A stretch of 64,000 nt of DNA from Streptomyces diastatochromogenes (GTDB taxonomy: Bacteria > Actinomycetota > Actinomycetes > Streptomycetales > Streptomycetaceae), in assembly GCA_026913215.1 (NCBI GenBank), contig JAPTYK010000001.1, positions 5,828,001 to 5,892,000 of the forward strand, in the 5' to 3' direction. The translations under genes and the position numbers were made by a program. Positions 1 through 9,949 of this stretch are shown in pieces. Every line of letters begins with the position of its first letter. Position 1 is the first letter of the stretch. A model generated the notes under the pieces. It did no database searches. It saw nothing but the letters and a program-made list of their open reading frames with translations, and had not been told where the DNA came from.

Positions 1-911
1 TCCAGTACGCGGTCACCGCGGCTTGCCGGGGAGCCGAGAGGTGCGGGGTGTAGTCGATGTGGATGGTGCTGGTGGTGTGGTCGATGTCCGCTCGTCGGAG
101 CTCGGGGGTGTTGGCCGGGACGTGGGCGAAGGTGGCGGGGTGGTCGGCGAAGGCGGTCGGGTTGTACGTGGGGACGAGCCAGCCGCCGAGGGCGGAGGCG
201 TACCAGAGGAAGTTGGCGAACTCGCCGGGGATGCTGTTCATCCCGGCGGTGTCGTAGTCGAACCAGGCGAGCGGGTGGGCGAGGTTGACGTCGGTGGGGT
301 CGCCCTGGGTGAGGGCCGCCCAGACCGGCTCCGCGGAGGCGAAGTGGGCGCGGAGCCAGCGGAGGGTCGCGGCCCAGTCCAGGTGGTGCCGGCGGCCGTT
401 GATGTTCAGGGCGTAGGTGTCGAGGCGGGAGACCGGGACGTCGATGAGGCCGTCGGCGAACAGGAAGTCCCTACCGGCGTAGTACGTGTCAAGGCGGCCG
501 CCGGGCGCCGCGCGGTCCCAGTACAGCTTGCGGACGACGTGCGTCGGCTCGGTCGGCCATGCTGTCGTGAGAATGACCTCGCGGTACGCCGCCGTGAGCT
601 CGTCCATGTAGCTGCGGAGATCACTGCTCGGTTCGTCCGCGTTGAGGAGGTCGAGCAGGAGTCCCTGGTCGGTGCCGCCGGGGAGGCGTTCGTACGCGGA
701 GGTGCCCGCCCGGCACGCGCAGGTGGGCGTCGAGGGCAGGGACGCGGTAGTGCCGGGACAGGCGGGCGTGGCCGCGGATCTCCTCGCGGGCCTCGGCCGG
801 GTCGCGGGTGTACTTCAGGAGCAGCGGGCGGCCGAGGAGGTCGACGGGGCGGAGCAGGTTGCGGGTGAAGCGCCGTACCGGACCCAGCCGGAGGAGAGGC
901 TGGAAGGTCAT
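1..911 (-). CDS. APH/kinase-fold phosphotransferase-like protein (3' end outside window)
   Basis: Probably an aminoglycoside-phosphotransferase-type enzyme of unknown substrate. It starts MTFQPLLRLG at 911 and overlaps the upstream glycosyltransferase stop by ATGA. A one-base indel near 700-715 breaks the frame; read through it, the protein continues GTSAYERLPGG and later contains GDPTDVNLAHPLAWFDYD. That stretch has the spacing of the APH catalytic loop (H/GDxxxxN) followed by the metal-binding D of a DxD motif. The usual loop His is replaced (QGDPTDVN), so activity is uncertain. It is the last gene of the minus-strand operon seen here and runs off the left edge, so the C-terminus cannot be judged. 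Confidence 0.6.
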
Positions 912-2065
912 GGTTTTACCCCGTTGAGTAGTTCGAGGCCGACCTGGGCCAGCGCGGCGGGCGGGAAGGCGTCCATGTGGATGTTCGTGTCCGGGGCGAT
1001 GGCGTCGCGGACGGGACAGAGGTCGCCCTGGTGCATGCGGTCGGACAGGGCGGTGGCGACGGCGTGGTGGTGCGGCAGGCCGGTGCGCCATTTGCTGTGG
1101 CTGTGGCGGGAGTACAGGCCGATGACGGGTGGGGAGCTTCCGTCACGGCGGCGGGCCATCGCGGCGAGGTGGGTGAGACCGGTGTCGTTGCCGACGATGA
1201 GGTGGCAGTGCGGGAAGAGGTCGACGAGATCGTCGGCCGGCATGCCGTCGATGCGGAGGGCCTGTACGTGGCGCCGGGGAGCTTCTGCGGTGATGCGGAG
1301 GCCGTCGCCCGGGTTGCCGCCGATGAGCAGCAGCCGGGCCTGGGCCTGCTGGGCCTCCGCGATGTGCTCGACGAGTTCGATGTAGCGCTGGGCGGTGTAG
1401 TCCTTGCGCTCCGGCCAGCTGGTGGCGGTGATGGCGGCGACGGTCAGGCCGCCCAGCCAGCCCACCGAGCGCAGTTCCTCCACGAGGTTGTTCGGACCGG
1501 TCGCGAGGGTGGGAGCGAAGGGGGCCGTGTCGGGCAGGCGGATGCCGAGGCGGCGCTCCAGGGCCAGGTAGTGGCGGGTGGGCAGGTCCGGGTGGGCGCG
1601 GCCGTCGCTCGACCAGCACGGCGGGGCCGCCGGGTCGAGCACCAGGCTCACCACCGCCTCCGAGCCGTGCGCCTCGATCCCCGCGCGGTCGCCGATCACG
1701 GCCCGCCAGCCGCTGGGCGGGGTGGGCTGGGGCTTGGTGATCAGCCCGGTGCGGGCGATCAGCCCCGCGTACGGACCCACCGCCCGGACGGCCACGCGAA
1801 CCGACCGCAGCCGCAGCCAGTCGAGGACCGCGCGGACTCCCGAAAGCGCGAGGAGGGTGTCGCCGAGCTTCCCCTCGAAGGCCACCGCGACCTCGCCGCA
1901 CCCGCTCAGGCGGTGGACGAGCTCGGCGGAGACGGCCAGCGGGAGCGGTGCGCCGGTGGGAACGCTGTCGCGGTCGTACCCGAGCGGGGTGGTGTGCACG
2001 GCCCCGGCGGGGATGACCAGGGAGCCGTGGTGGAACCGGACCCCCGCCGGGGCGACCGCTGTCAC
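908..2065 (-). CDS. family-9 (heptosyltransferase-like) glycosyltransferase
   Basis: Predicted nucleotide-sugar-dependent GT9-type glycosyltransferase of about 385 residues. The N-terminal half carries the acceptor-side Rossmann fold (LSGVRAVLDWL). The C-terminal half carries WPERKDY, LIGGNPGD and the GT9 signature LFPHCHLIVGNDTGLTHLAA, where the usual DSGxxH appears as NDTGLTH. The GTG start at 2065 shares GTGA with the stop of the phosphoribosyltransferase, and its own stop overlaps the next start, so the genes should be translationally coupled. Actinobacteria lack LPS, so heptose transfer is unlikely; the substrate may be a small molecule or nucleoside. The frame is intact. Confidence 0.75.
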   Translation of the reverse strand: MTAVAPAGVRFHHGSLVIPAGAVHTTPLGYDRDSVPTGAPLPLAVSAELVHRLSGCGEVAVAFEGKLGDTLLALSGVRAVLDWLRLRSVRVAVRAVGPYAGLIARTGLITKPQPTPPSGWRAVIGDRAGIEAHGSEAVVSLVLDPAAPPCWSSDGRAHPDLPTRHYLALERRLGIRLPDTAPFAPTLATGPNNLVEELRSVGWLGGLTVAAITATSWPERKDYTAQRYIELVEHIAEAQQAQARLLLIGGNPGDGLRITAEAPRRHVQALRIDGMPADDLVDLFPHCHLIVGNDTGLTHLAAMARRRDGSSPPVIGLYSRHSHSKWRTGLPHHHAVATALSDRMHQGDLCPVRDAIAPDTNIHMDAFPPAALAQVGLELLNGVKP

Positions 2066-2637
2066 GCCGCGCCCTCGATCGTGGTGAGGGAGACGAGCGG
2101 CAGACCGAGGTCGGTGAGCAGGTCGCGGGCTCCGCGGGTGGTGTCCTCGACCAGGCAGGCCGCCGCCAGCGGAACGGCGCCGGCCTCGCGGAGGCGGCGG
2201 GTGAGGTCGGCCAGGGTCCGGCCGGTGGTGATCTCGTCGTCCACGATGACGATCCGCTGGTCGGGGGCGATGCCGTAGGCGAAGACGTCGGTGCGCATCG
2301 CGTGGGGCTCGCTGAAGCGGACCGCGCCGTCGAGCGGGAGGTGCAGCTTCCAGGCGATCTTGTACGGGAGGTGGGCGGCACCGGCGAGGGAGACGGTCGG
2401 CAGGATGCCGCCGGCGTCCAGGCCGAGGAGGAAGTCCACGGAATCGAGTCCGTCCGGCACCTGCTTCTGGAGCAGATGCCAGAGGTCGGCTCCGGTGTGG
2501 GCGAGGGTGTCGGGGTGGACCGGGGTCTCCAGGCCGTCGAGGGAGTGGATGACACGCTCGCGGCGGCTCGTGGCTCCGACGCTGAGGCGCTCGACGATCC
2601 GGGCGGAGAAGGACGACACGGCGGTGATTTCGGGCAT
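2062..2637 (-). CDS. phosphoribosyltransferase
   Basis: A 191-residue type I phosphoribosyltransferase, about the size of adenine or orotate phosphoribosyltransferases. The PRPP-binding motif IVIVDDEITTGRT lies near residue 140 and is preceded by a typical core (FLLGLDAGGILPTVSLA). The ATG start at 2637 follows a purine-rich stretch. It is followed by the GT9 gene with a GTGA overlap. The base partner cannot be deduced, and assignment to purine salvage would be a guess. Its company (nucleotide kinases, a Nudix protein) suggests nucleotide or nucleoside chemistry. Confidence 0.8.
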   Translation of the reverse strand: MPEITAVSSFSARIVERLSVGATSRRERVIHSLDGLETPVHPDTLAHTGADLWHLLQKQVPDGLDSVDFLLGLDAGGILPTVSLAGAAHLPYKIAWKLHLPLDGAVRFSEPHAMRTDVFAYGIAPDQRIVIVDDEITTGRTLADLTRRLREAGAVPLAAACLVEDTTRGARDLLTDLGLPLVSLTTIEGAA

Positions 2638-2678
2638 GGCGAAGCTCCTGTCGGGTGGAGAAGGAGGAAAAGGACTGT

Positions 2679-4477
2679 TCAGGCTGCGAGCTGGGCGGCG
2701 TACCAGGCAAGGAACTGGTCGACAGCCGCGCAGACGGGCTTGAGCACGAGCTCGGCCTCGCCGTCGCGCCAGGCGCTGGCGATCTCGGCCAGGGAGGGCA
2801 CCGAGAGGGCGGGAAGGCCCGGCATTCGGGAGGCCGAGGCGAGGATCCGGTCGGGGCCGGACTCCCACTGGTTGTGTTCGCGCAGGAGGAGGCGGCAGGC
2901 GAGCACGAGGTGCTTGTAGAGCTGCCGCAGAGCCGTCGGTCCTGCATGGGCGCGCAGTCGGCGCATGGTCAGGATGACTTGGGGGAGTTCCCGGACGGCG
3001 GCGAACGCCAGATCGTCCCGGCTGATCGTCGGAAGTTCGAGGTCGGGTGCGGCGTGGAGGACGGGGCTGCCCTGCTGGAGCTGGTGGAGGACGAACGCGA
3101 GGCGCGGGGTGAGGCGCCGGGCGGTCAGTTCGCCGGGGGTGACGAGGGTGGGGCCGAGGGAGGCCGCACCGCCCAGGGCGGTCCCGTACTGCTCCAGGGC
3201 CTTGTGTACCTGGCCGATGGTCTCGTGCTCGGCGATCACGAGGAGGTCCAGATCGGACCAGCCGGCGATCCAACTGCCCTCCCCGGGGCTGCCGGTCAGG
3301 GCGGCGAGCCTTACGCCGGGGCCGTAGGCCCGTACCGCGTCGGTTAAGTCGGCCGTCGCCGAGGCGATGGCGGCCGGCAGTCCCAGCCCGTACGGGGTGG
3401 CCACGCGCAGCGCCGTGGCGGCGGGCGGGGCGGCGATGTGCCGGAGGCGGGCGCGGAGGGCGGCGATGCTGCTGGTGTTGTCGATGACGTGGTCGGCGAG
3501 TGCGGCGACCTGGTGGGCGCCACGGCTAATCTTGATCTCGTCCTTCGCGGCGACGGCCTGGGCCGGCGTCCCGGACCGCTCGACGCGTACGGCGAAGGAG
3601 GCGTCCAGGTAGACGATTTGGAGGGTGTCGCCCATGAGCTGCTTGAGCTCGGCGATCGAGGCGTCGTCGTGGACGGACTCGATGGTGAACAGCCGCGTGT
3701 CGACGTGGGCGTCCGCGAAGCGGTTCAGCTCGCCGAGCAGCAGTTCCGCCTGCCGACGGGCCGAGAGCGCGTACGGGTCCGCGAGTCCCTCCCGGTGAGC
3801 CGCCTGCCGCAGCAGGAAGCCGATCTTGAGGCGCTGGGCACCGCACGTGCGCTGGACGAACTCGGCGCTGGTGCTCTTGCCGCACTCGCTCAGCCCACCG
3901 AAGGCGAGGACCCGGCGCAGGTGCCGGCTCGGCTTGATCTCCGCAGGGCGGCGTCGTCCCGGCCGTACAGCTTGAACCGGGCCGGTACGGGAAGCCGGCG
4001 GCGGCCGGCGACGACGTCGGAGACCAGCGCGTCGAGGGCGGCGCACAGCTCCTCCCGCTGGCCATGGAGGGCGGGGACTCGCCGGCGGGCCAGCTCGTCC
4101 CGGGCCGCCGCGCGCTCGCTGTGCCAGATCCGCAGCGTCAGCACCGACAGACGGTCGACGACGGAGGCGAGCGTCTCGGTGTGCAGCGGCGCGTCGGCGC
4201 GGCCCGCGTCCGCCAGCGAGCTGAGGACCTCGTCGGCCCGCTCGGCCAGCGTGTTGCGTTCGGCGTTGAGCTGGTCGATCTCCCGCTTGCAGTCCGCGAC
4301 CTGGGTGGCGGAGAGCAGGGCGCCGCGCACCCGGTCCTCGGTGTCCCACAGGCGTCCGTTGACGGTGTGGAGCCGGGTGACGGTGTCGTCAAGGCGGTGC
4401 AGGTCCTTGTCCTGGAGCGTGGCTATGGCGCGGGCGAGGCCGGGCGGCAGGACCAGGGGCGGGGAGTTCTGGGTCAT
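2679..4477 (-). CDS. N-terminal helical region + P-loop kinase + nucleotidyltransferase fusion (frameshifted)
   Basis: The reading starts MTQNSPPLVLPPG at 4477, sharing ATGA with the upstream kinase gene. About 175 residues of charged, helical sequence follow. Near 3935 the frame shifts and the protein continues with AEIKPSRHLRRVLAFGG and the Walker A SECGKST of a nucleotide-kinase domain. No start codon exists between the two parts, so they are read as one gene with a missing base. The third part has AALTGSPGEGSWIAGWSDLDLLV, the GS...SDxDxxV pattern of minimal nucleotidyltransferases, followed by an all-helical tail. A kinase fused to a nucleotidyltransferase suggests modification of a nucleotide or small molecule. 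The partners and substrate are unknown. Confidence 0.55.
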
Positions 4478-5121
4478 CGGGGACTCCCATCAGCGAGGGG
4501 GCTGAGGCCAAGGCGATCGACTACGTCGCTGTGTACGTCGTCCAGGGAGCGGTCCTCGCAGTCCACGACCGCGGTGTACGCGCCGTGCTCTTCCTGGTGG
4601 AGCAGGACCGCGTGCAGCGTCTTCTGGTAAGCCGGGTAGATTCCGGTCCACGGGCGGCCCTCGCGGGCGCTGGTGATGGCGTAGCTGCGCTCGGCATCGA
4701 GGGACGGGAGCAGGAGGATCGAGACCTCCGGTGCTGTGGCTCGCGAACCGGCGATGCCCGTCACGGTTTTGAACGCCTCGCCGACCGTCAGCCCGTCCTT
4801 GACCACGCAGGTCGCGGCGGCCACGGCGAGGAGCATGGACAAGCCCCGGTCGAGCAGTCCCGTACGCCCGGCCTCACGGGCGGCGGCCCGCTTGGCGTGC
4901 CCGGCGAGCAGCATCTCGGTCAGCTCGACCGTCGTGGACGTCTCGAACCACCACCGCGCGTAGTCGCCGGCCGCCGCCCGCGCCCACGGTTCGGGGTCGT
5001 GCTCGTGTACCGCGCCCAGCGGCTGGAAGCCGTCCCACCGCTCGGCCAGCCGTACCAGGTGGGTCGTCTTGCCCACGTTGTCAGGACCGTTGAGGCTGAC
5101 GAAGTCCGGGACCTGCGCCAT
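4474..5121 (-). CDS. thymidylate-kinase-like P-loop kinase
   Basis: A 215-residue P-loop kinase resembling dTMP kinase. The Walker A is NGPDNVGKTTHLVRL near residue 11, where true dTMP kinases read EGxDGxGKST. Also visible are LLDRGLSMLLA (the DR motif after strand 3) and a lid-like SAREGRPW segment. The G-to-N change in the P-loop and the operon context suggest a specialised paralogue rather than the housekeeping enzyme. The gene is uninterrupted, sits 3 bases from the Nudix stop, and overlaps the kinase/nucleotidyltransferase gene. Confidence 0.7.
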   Translation of the reverse strand: MAQVPDFVSLNGPDNVGKTTHLVRLAERWDGFQPLGAVHEHDPEPWARAAAGDYARWWFETSTTVELTEMLLAGHAKRAAAREAGRTGLLDRGLSMLLAVAAATCVVKDGLTVGEAFKTVTGIAGSRATAPEVSILLLPSLDAERSYAITSAREGRPWTGIYPAYQKTLHAVLLHQEEHGAYTAVVDCEDRSLDDVHSDVVDRLGLSPLADGSPR

Positions 5122-5124
5122 CGC

Positions 5125-5591
5125 TCACGCCTCGCGGATCGGGGTGCCGAGGACGGAGACGATCGCGTCCGTGTTCGCGGCGATGAACTCGGCGAGCTCC
5201 GGCGGCATCAGGTTCAGCTCGCGGACGGCCTCGGCGGTGAAGGGCACCGGACCACCTCGTACCCGCCCCGCTCCGGCTTGGCGAACTCCGTCCCCGTACG
5301 CGCGGCCAGGTCCATCGACTCCAGGCGCGCGGCGAAGATGTGCTGCACGCCGACGCCGCCTTCCAGCTCGTCGGTGATCAGGTGGACGAGCTCGGCGCGC
5401 TCCAGCTTGCCGCCCAGCTCCTCGAACACCTCCCGGTGCAGGGCCGCCTCGATGGTCGCGTCGTCCGCCTCGACCCCTCCGCCGACGGACACCCAGTACG
5501 GCTCCCTGCCCGGCTTGATGCGCTTGATGAGGACGAGCTCGTCGCCGTCGAGGAGGATGGCGCGGGCGTTGCGCTTGACGATGTCGGTCAT
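5125..5591 (-). CDS. Nudix hydrolase (first gene of minus operon; frameshifted near 5251)
   Basis: Hydrolase of a nucleoside diphosphate linked to another group. The Nudix box is complete: GGGVEADDATIEAALHREVF followed by EELGG, matching Gx5Ex7REUxEExGU. The start is MTDIVKRNARA at 5591. The frame breaks at GGYEVVR; restoring one G in the run near 5251 gives EVVRVPFTAEAVRELNLMPP and a normal end at 5125. It is promoter-proximal in the six-gene operon, so its transcript probably starts in the divergent region 5592-5824. Confidence 0.75.
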
Positions 5592-5630
5592 GCGGTTTGC
5601 TCCTTCTGGTGGTGGTACAGGAGAGAACGG

Positions 5631-5666
5631 GCGGAGGGCCGCCTGGTGGCGGAGGGCCGCCTGGTC
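5631..5666. repeat. two tandem 18-bp repeats between divergent genes
   Basis: Two near-identical copies of GCGGAGGGCCGCCTGGT(G/C) lie side by side in the 233-bp intergenic region between the Nudix gene and the HTH regulator gene. Each copy is itself partly palindromic (GGCGGAGGGCCGCC). Their place just upstream of the minus operon and next to a divergent regulator makes them a candidate operator; that is inference. Confidence 0.5.
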
Positions 5667-5824
5667 GCGGCCGGCAGCTCCCCGGCTCGGTGGACCCAGC
5701 ATGGTGGAGGCCGATGGCGGGGTGTGACGTACGGGTGCTGCAGCAATGCCGCACCACTGCTGAACAAGGCTGGCTACGCTGGGCGTTTCGGCGTTCCACC
5801 GGGTGACGGACAGGGGGTACGACG

Positions 5825-6957
5825 GTGGTCACGGTGCAGCGATGGTCCGGCCGGGAAGCCCGGCTGTTACGCGACGCCCTGCGCATGAGCCTGCGGGACT
5901 TCGCCGCCTACCTCGGCGTCAGCGACCGGACGGTGTCGAACTGGGAGGGCGGTGGAGCGAGTTACCAGCCCCGTGCCGAATCTCAGGCCGTCCTCGACAC
6001 CGCACTCGATCGCGCGGCGAGCGACGCGAAAGCCCGGTTCGCGGCAGCCCTCGGAACGGAGGGTTCTGCTCCGCCCGCCACAGGCCGGATCGAGGTCGAG
6101 TCCCACAAGTTCCTGCCGGTCTTCATCGGCGTCGAGCACGCCGGCCGGCTCCGCGCACACATGACACCGAGCGCGGACGACCAGTGGCTGGAGTCCTCCT
6201 CGGCCCGCGTGGACCACCCCGAAGCGCAGGACTGCGTCCTGCACGTCTTCGCGTGCGGGTAGCCGTCTTCCACCTTGTCCAGCCGCACGATCCCACCGCG
6301 CTCACCGACCTTGCCGTCTGGCGTTATCGCTCCTATGCCTCCGACCTGCCCTGGGCACGGGACAAGCTCCGCGACCTCCTGGACGAGGCCCACGCCAGCG
6401 TCCCCAACCCCGAGTACGTCCTCTCCCTGTACTGGCTCACCACCGGTCCCTGGACCGGTGACGCCTACGACACCGCACTGCGCCTGCTGTCCACACCCTC
6501 CGTCCTGGTCGACCGCGGTGCCCCGGGCGGGCCCGCGCCCCTGGACGGCACGGTCGAGGAAACGCTCCTCGCCACCGGTTTCGACCACCCGGACATCGTG
6601 TCCTTCGGCGTACGAGGAGTCTCCACCGCCTACGCCGGCTGGTCCGGCGTCGCGTACGCCTCCCACTCCCGCGAGCGCAGCCTCACCATCGACGAGCTGG
6701 TCACCTGCGAGCTGACCGTCCAGGCCCTCTGGTGCTTCACCCGCCAGATCCAGCAGATGATCGAGGACGGCCAGGACCCCTCCATGCCCGAGCAGTACGG
6801 CTGGCGCTTCCTGCGCGCCGCCTACTCCCGGCTCACCACCGCCCGAGCCCAGGAGACCGCGCAGCACGTCCTGATGCGGGAGGCCATCATGAAGACCAGC
6901 GGGCTGGCCGAACGGCTGCGCGCCGCACAGGACGCTCTACGCGAGAGCGTCGGGTGA
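5825..6957 (+). CDS. XRE-type HTH regulator with C-terminal effector region (frameshifted near 6261)
   Basis: Likely regulator of one or both divergent operons. The start is GTG (MVTVQRWSGREARLL). A helix-turn-helix of the Cro/XRE type covers about residues 10-50 (SLRDFAAYLGVSDRTVSNWE). The frame stops at 6262 after VLHVFACG. Adding one G to the run there gives CGVAVFHLVQPHDPTALTDL and a continuous protein of about 377 residues ending at 6957. The C-terminal 230 residues are not recognised and could sense a ligand. It faces the nucleotide-handling operon across the repeat region and lies 24 bp upstream of the isochorismatase-like gene. Confidence 0.65.
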
Positions 6958-6980
6958 GAACACGGGGCAGGAGACAGCGG

Positions 6981-7550
6981 ATGGACATCGGCAGCGCCGC
7001 GCTGGTCGTGATTGACATGCAGAACGGCTTCGTGAACCACCACAGCCGCCACGCCGTTCCCGCGGTCTCCGACCTGGTCGCCCAGTGGTCCGCCGCCGGA
7101 CGGCCTGTGGTCTTCACCCGGTACTTCAACTATCCGGACAGCCCCTACGAGCGCTTCTTCCAGTGGCGTCGGCTCCAGGAACCACCCGAGACCGACATCG
7201 TCCCCGAGCTCGCCAACGCTGCCGCCGACGCGCACGCGGTCGTCGACAAAACCGGGTACACGCTCCTCACTCCGGAGGCAGCCGAACTGATCCGCCGGGC
7301 GGGCTGGACCGACCTCGTCTTCTGCGGGATAGCCACCGAGAGCTGTGTCCTGAAGTCCGCCGCCGACGCCTTCGAGCACGGCTACGCGCCCTGGATCGTC
7401 ACCGACGCCTGCGCCAGCGACGCCGGCCCCGACGTCCACGACGCCGGCCTCGTCGTCGCCCGCCGCCTGATCGGAACCGGTCAACTCGTCACCACCGACC
7501 ACGTGATCGGCCAACTCGCTGCGTACGCCGGGACCCCGGTGCTGGAATAG
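6981..7550 (+). CDS. isochorismatase-family hydrolase
   Basis: A 189-residue cysteine hydrolase of the isochorismatase/nicotinamidase fold. The catalytic triad is visible: Asp in ALVVIDMQNGF, Lys in VVDKTGYTLL, and Cys in FCGIATESCVLKSAADAF, with the preceding cis-peptide GIA. A ribosome-binding stretch (CAGGAGAC) precedes the ATG. The fold acts on N-carbamoyl amides, nicotinamide or isochorismate; sequence alone does not choose. It is followed 4 bp later by an FAD oxidoreductase gene, suggesting a short degradative unit. Confidence 0.8.
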   Translation: MDIGSAALVVIDMQNGFVNHHSRHAVPAVSDLVAQWSAAGRPVVFTRYFNYPDSPYERFFQWRRLQEPPETDIVPELANAAADAHAVVDKTGYTLLTPEAAELIRRAGWTDLVFCGIATESCVLKSAADAFEHGYAPWIVTDACASDAGPDVHDAGLVVARRLIGTGQLVTTDHVIGQLAAYAGTPVLE

Positions 7551-7554
7551 CCCC

Positions 7555-8468
7555 ATGGCCGACACGCTGTACGACACCGACCTGATCATCATCGGCGGCG
7601 GCCCGGCCGCTGCGCCGCTGCCCGCATGGCCGCCAGCGTCGGCATGCGCTCGATCCTGATCGAGCCGGACCGGCTGTGCCGCAACCTCTACCGGATCCCG
7701 GCCCTGAACAACGTCCTCGGCGGCTACACCAGCGGCCCCGAGCTCGCCGACGCCGTCGTCGCGGAGCTGAAGAGCACGGAGCTGTGCCGCCTCGAACTCG
7801 GCAGACACGTCACCGAGCTCCGCGCCGACGACGACCGGGTGACCATCACGCTCGACACTGACACCCGTCTCACCGCCCCGTACGCAATCGTCGCCACCGG
7901 CGTCGGCCCGCTCCAGCCTCGCGACGTCGCCTGGATCACCGCCCCCGACGGCTTGACCCTGCCCCCGCTCTGGCAGGCCGAGGCGGATGACGCCGAGGGC
8001 CGCACCCTCCTTGTCCTCGGCGGCGACCGCCCGATCGGCACCTTCCTGCGCGCTCACCCGACCACCGACACCCGCCTGCTCGTGGCGTACCCGGCGGCCG
8101 ACGCGTACAAGATCGAGGAGATCCGCGAGGACCCTCGGGTCACGCTCCTTCCCGTGGAGCACCTGACGCTCCGGACCGGAAAAGGCATCGCGGTGTCGGT
8201 GGAAGCGGTGGGCCGGAACGGCGAACGGCAGGCGATCACGGCGGATGCAGTCCACCTCAGCATCGGCAATACCCCGACCGCCCCGTCCGGCGACTTGACT
8301 CGCGGTCTGGACGGGTACTGCCCGCCGACCGATCAGCACCCCCGCGTCATCGTGGCAGGCGACCTCCGCTCCGCCCGCTTCCAGCGGATCATGACTGCCA
8401 TGGGCTCCGGAAGCGAGGCCGCACTGCACGCTTACTACGCGGCCAGGGAACTTCTCGCCAAGGGCTGA
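7555..8468 (+). CDS. FAD/NAD(P)-binding oxidoreductase, thioredoxin-reductase-like (frameshifted near 7606)
   Basis: A flavoprotein of about 304 residues. The start MADTLYDTDLIIIGGGPA gives the GxGxxG FAD motif. The frame is lost at 7606, where one missing G restores GPAGCAAARMAASVGMRSIL. A second dinucleotide motif (LLVLGGDRPIG) and the C-terminal FAD motif (RVIVAGDLRS) place it in the thioredoxin-reductase-like family. No CxxC redox pair is visible, so it is not a thioredoxin reductase. Electron donor and substrate are unknown. Confidence 0.65.
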
Positions 8469-8741
8469 GACCACGCCGGCGGGATGCGACGACGATGGCA
8501 TTCAGAGGGGAAGCTCCGCGATCAGTGAGGCTGGGGTGGCGATCGGGCCGGGAACCGGAGGTATCGAGGTACGGCGTCTGGGGACGGAGCGGTTCACTTC
8601 CCACCTCAGCGGCATATCGAAGGTCCGGGTGTATGGACGTCTCACTCCGGCGACGGGTGAGGTGCTGGTAGGTAGCGCTGCTGGCGTTGTGACCCGTGGG
8701 GACCATGGACATGTGAGCGAGAACCGAAGGGCTTGGACGCC
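8469..8741. other. intergenic region, 273 bp
   Basis: It separates the flavoprotein gene from the DUF89 gene and probably carries the promoter of the next three-gene unit. No hairpin, repeat or convincing small ORF with a ribosome-binding site was seen. Confidence 0.4.
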
Positions 8742-9940
8742 ATGACAGAGAAGACCTCCCGCAGCTCGGGCGATGCGAATGGAGCACCGGTCATCCTGAG
8801 CAACGAGCCCGGCTCGTTCGCCTGGGGCGTGCTGGCCAAGCGCCACCCCGCCCTCATCCAGCAGGTACGAGACGCCTTCCCGTACGGCCGTGAGCAGCAC
8901 GAGGCCCTCGACGCCCTGCTGGACGAGATCACCAACGGTGTCATCGAGCCGCTCGCCCCCGGGGAACACGACCGTGAGCGCTGGGCGGACTGGGGGCAGG
9001 AGCACTTCGGGCGCTCCTGGTACGACGCCCCGTTCCTGTGGGCGGAGAGCTACTTCTACCGCAGGCTCCTCGGCGCGGTCGGGTACTTCGGCACCGGGCC
9101 GTGGCAGGGAGTCGATCCGTTCGCGCCGTTCAAGCGGGCCGAGCTGCGCGGTGAGGCCGTGGAGGAGGAACTGCGGGCCCTGGACGCGCTCGCGAGCGTT
9201 CCGGCGGACGAGCGGGCTGCTGCCCTGCTCCACGCGTCGCTCTGGGGCAACCGTGCGGACCTCGGCTTCCGCGTCTCGGCGGGGGAGCCGGCAGCCGGTG
9301 ACGCCGCTGCCTCCGGGCTGGTGGCTGACGACAGCGCCTTGTTGTGGCAGGTGTTGCCCGTCGGGGGCTCCTCGACCGTCGCCGTGGTGGCGGACAATGC
9401 GGGGCGCGAGCTGATCCCGGACCTGATCCTCATCGACCACCTCCTCGAACAGCGGCATGCCGAACAGGTCGTGCTTCACCTCAAGCCGTACCCTACTACG
9501 TCTCCGACGCGATGACGGCCGATGTCGTCGACTGCCTCCGCCGCCTCACCGAGGCACCCGGCGAAGCCAGTGTGATCAGCGACCGGCTGTGGAAGGCCAT
9601 GGCAGCAGGGAGCCTGGAGGTCCGCACCCACCCGTTCTTCTGCGCTCCGCTGCCGTACGAGGACATGCCCGAGGACCTCCGCGGCGAGTTCGAGAGCGCC
9701 ACGCTCACCCTCCTGAAGGGCGACCTCAACTACCGGCGCCTGGTGGGCGACCGGCTGTGGGACGCCAAGGCGTCCTTCGCCGATCTCACCGCGTACTTCC
9801 CGGGGGCCGTCGCGGCGCTCCGGACCCTGAAGTCCGACGTCATCGTCGGCTTGGAGCAGGAAGTGCTGGACGGGCTCGAACGGTCCGGGGCTGCCTGGCG
9901 TACGAGTGGAACGCACGCGCTGGTCCAGGTGCGACGGTAG
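8742..9940 (+). CDS. DUF89/ARMT1-type damage-control phosphatase (frameshifted near 9493)
   Basis: A metal-dependent phosphatase-like protein of about 399 residues. It starts MTEKTSRSSGDANG (a TTG at 8733 is the less likely alternative). The family core reads VVADNAGRELIPDLILIDHL, followed by VVLHLKPYP and, after restoring one base near 9493, YYVSDAMTADV. A later stretch LLKGDLNYRRLVGDRLWD matches the family's KGDxNYRxLxGD motif. DUF89 enzymes dephosphorylate damaged sugar or cofactor metabolites. The next gene is a Nudix hydrolase, which fits a metabolite-repair theme. Confidence 0.75.
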
Positions 9941-9949
9941 GGGATCTTC

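Noticed and set aside
908..2065. LPS heptosyltransferase
   Set aside because: GT9 fold is clear, but the host is actinobacterial and has no LPS; only the fold is claimed.
977..2278. Long plus-strand reading opposite the GT9 and phosphoribosyltransferase genes
   Set aside because: Gly/Val/Asp-rich composition typical of antisense frames in high-GC DNA; the minus strand has clear family motifs.
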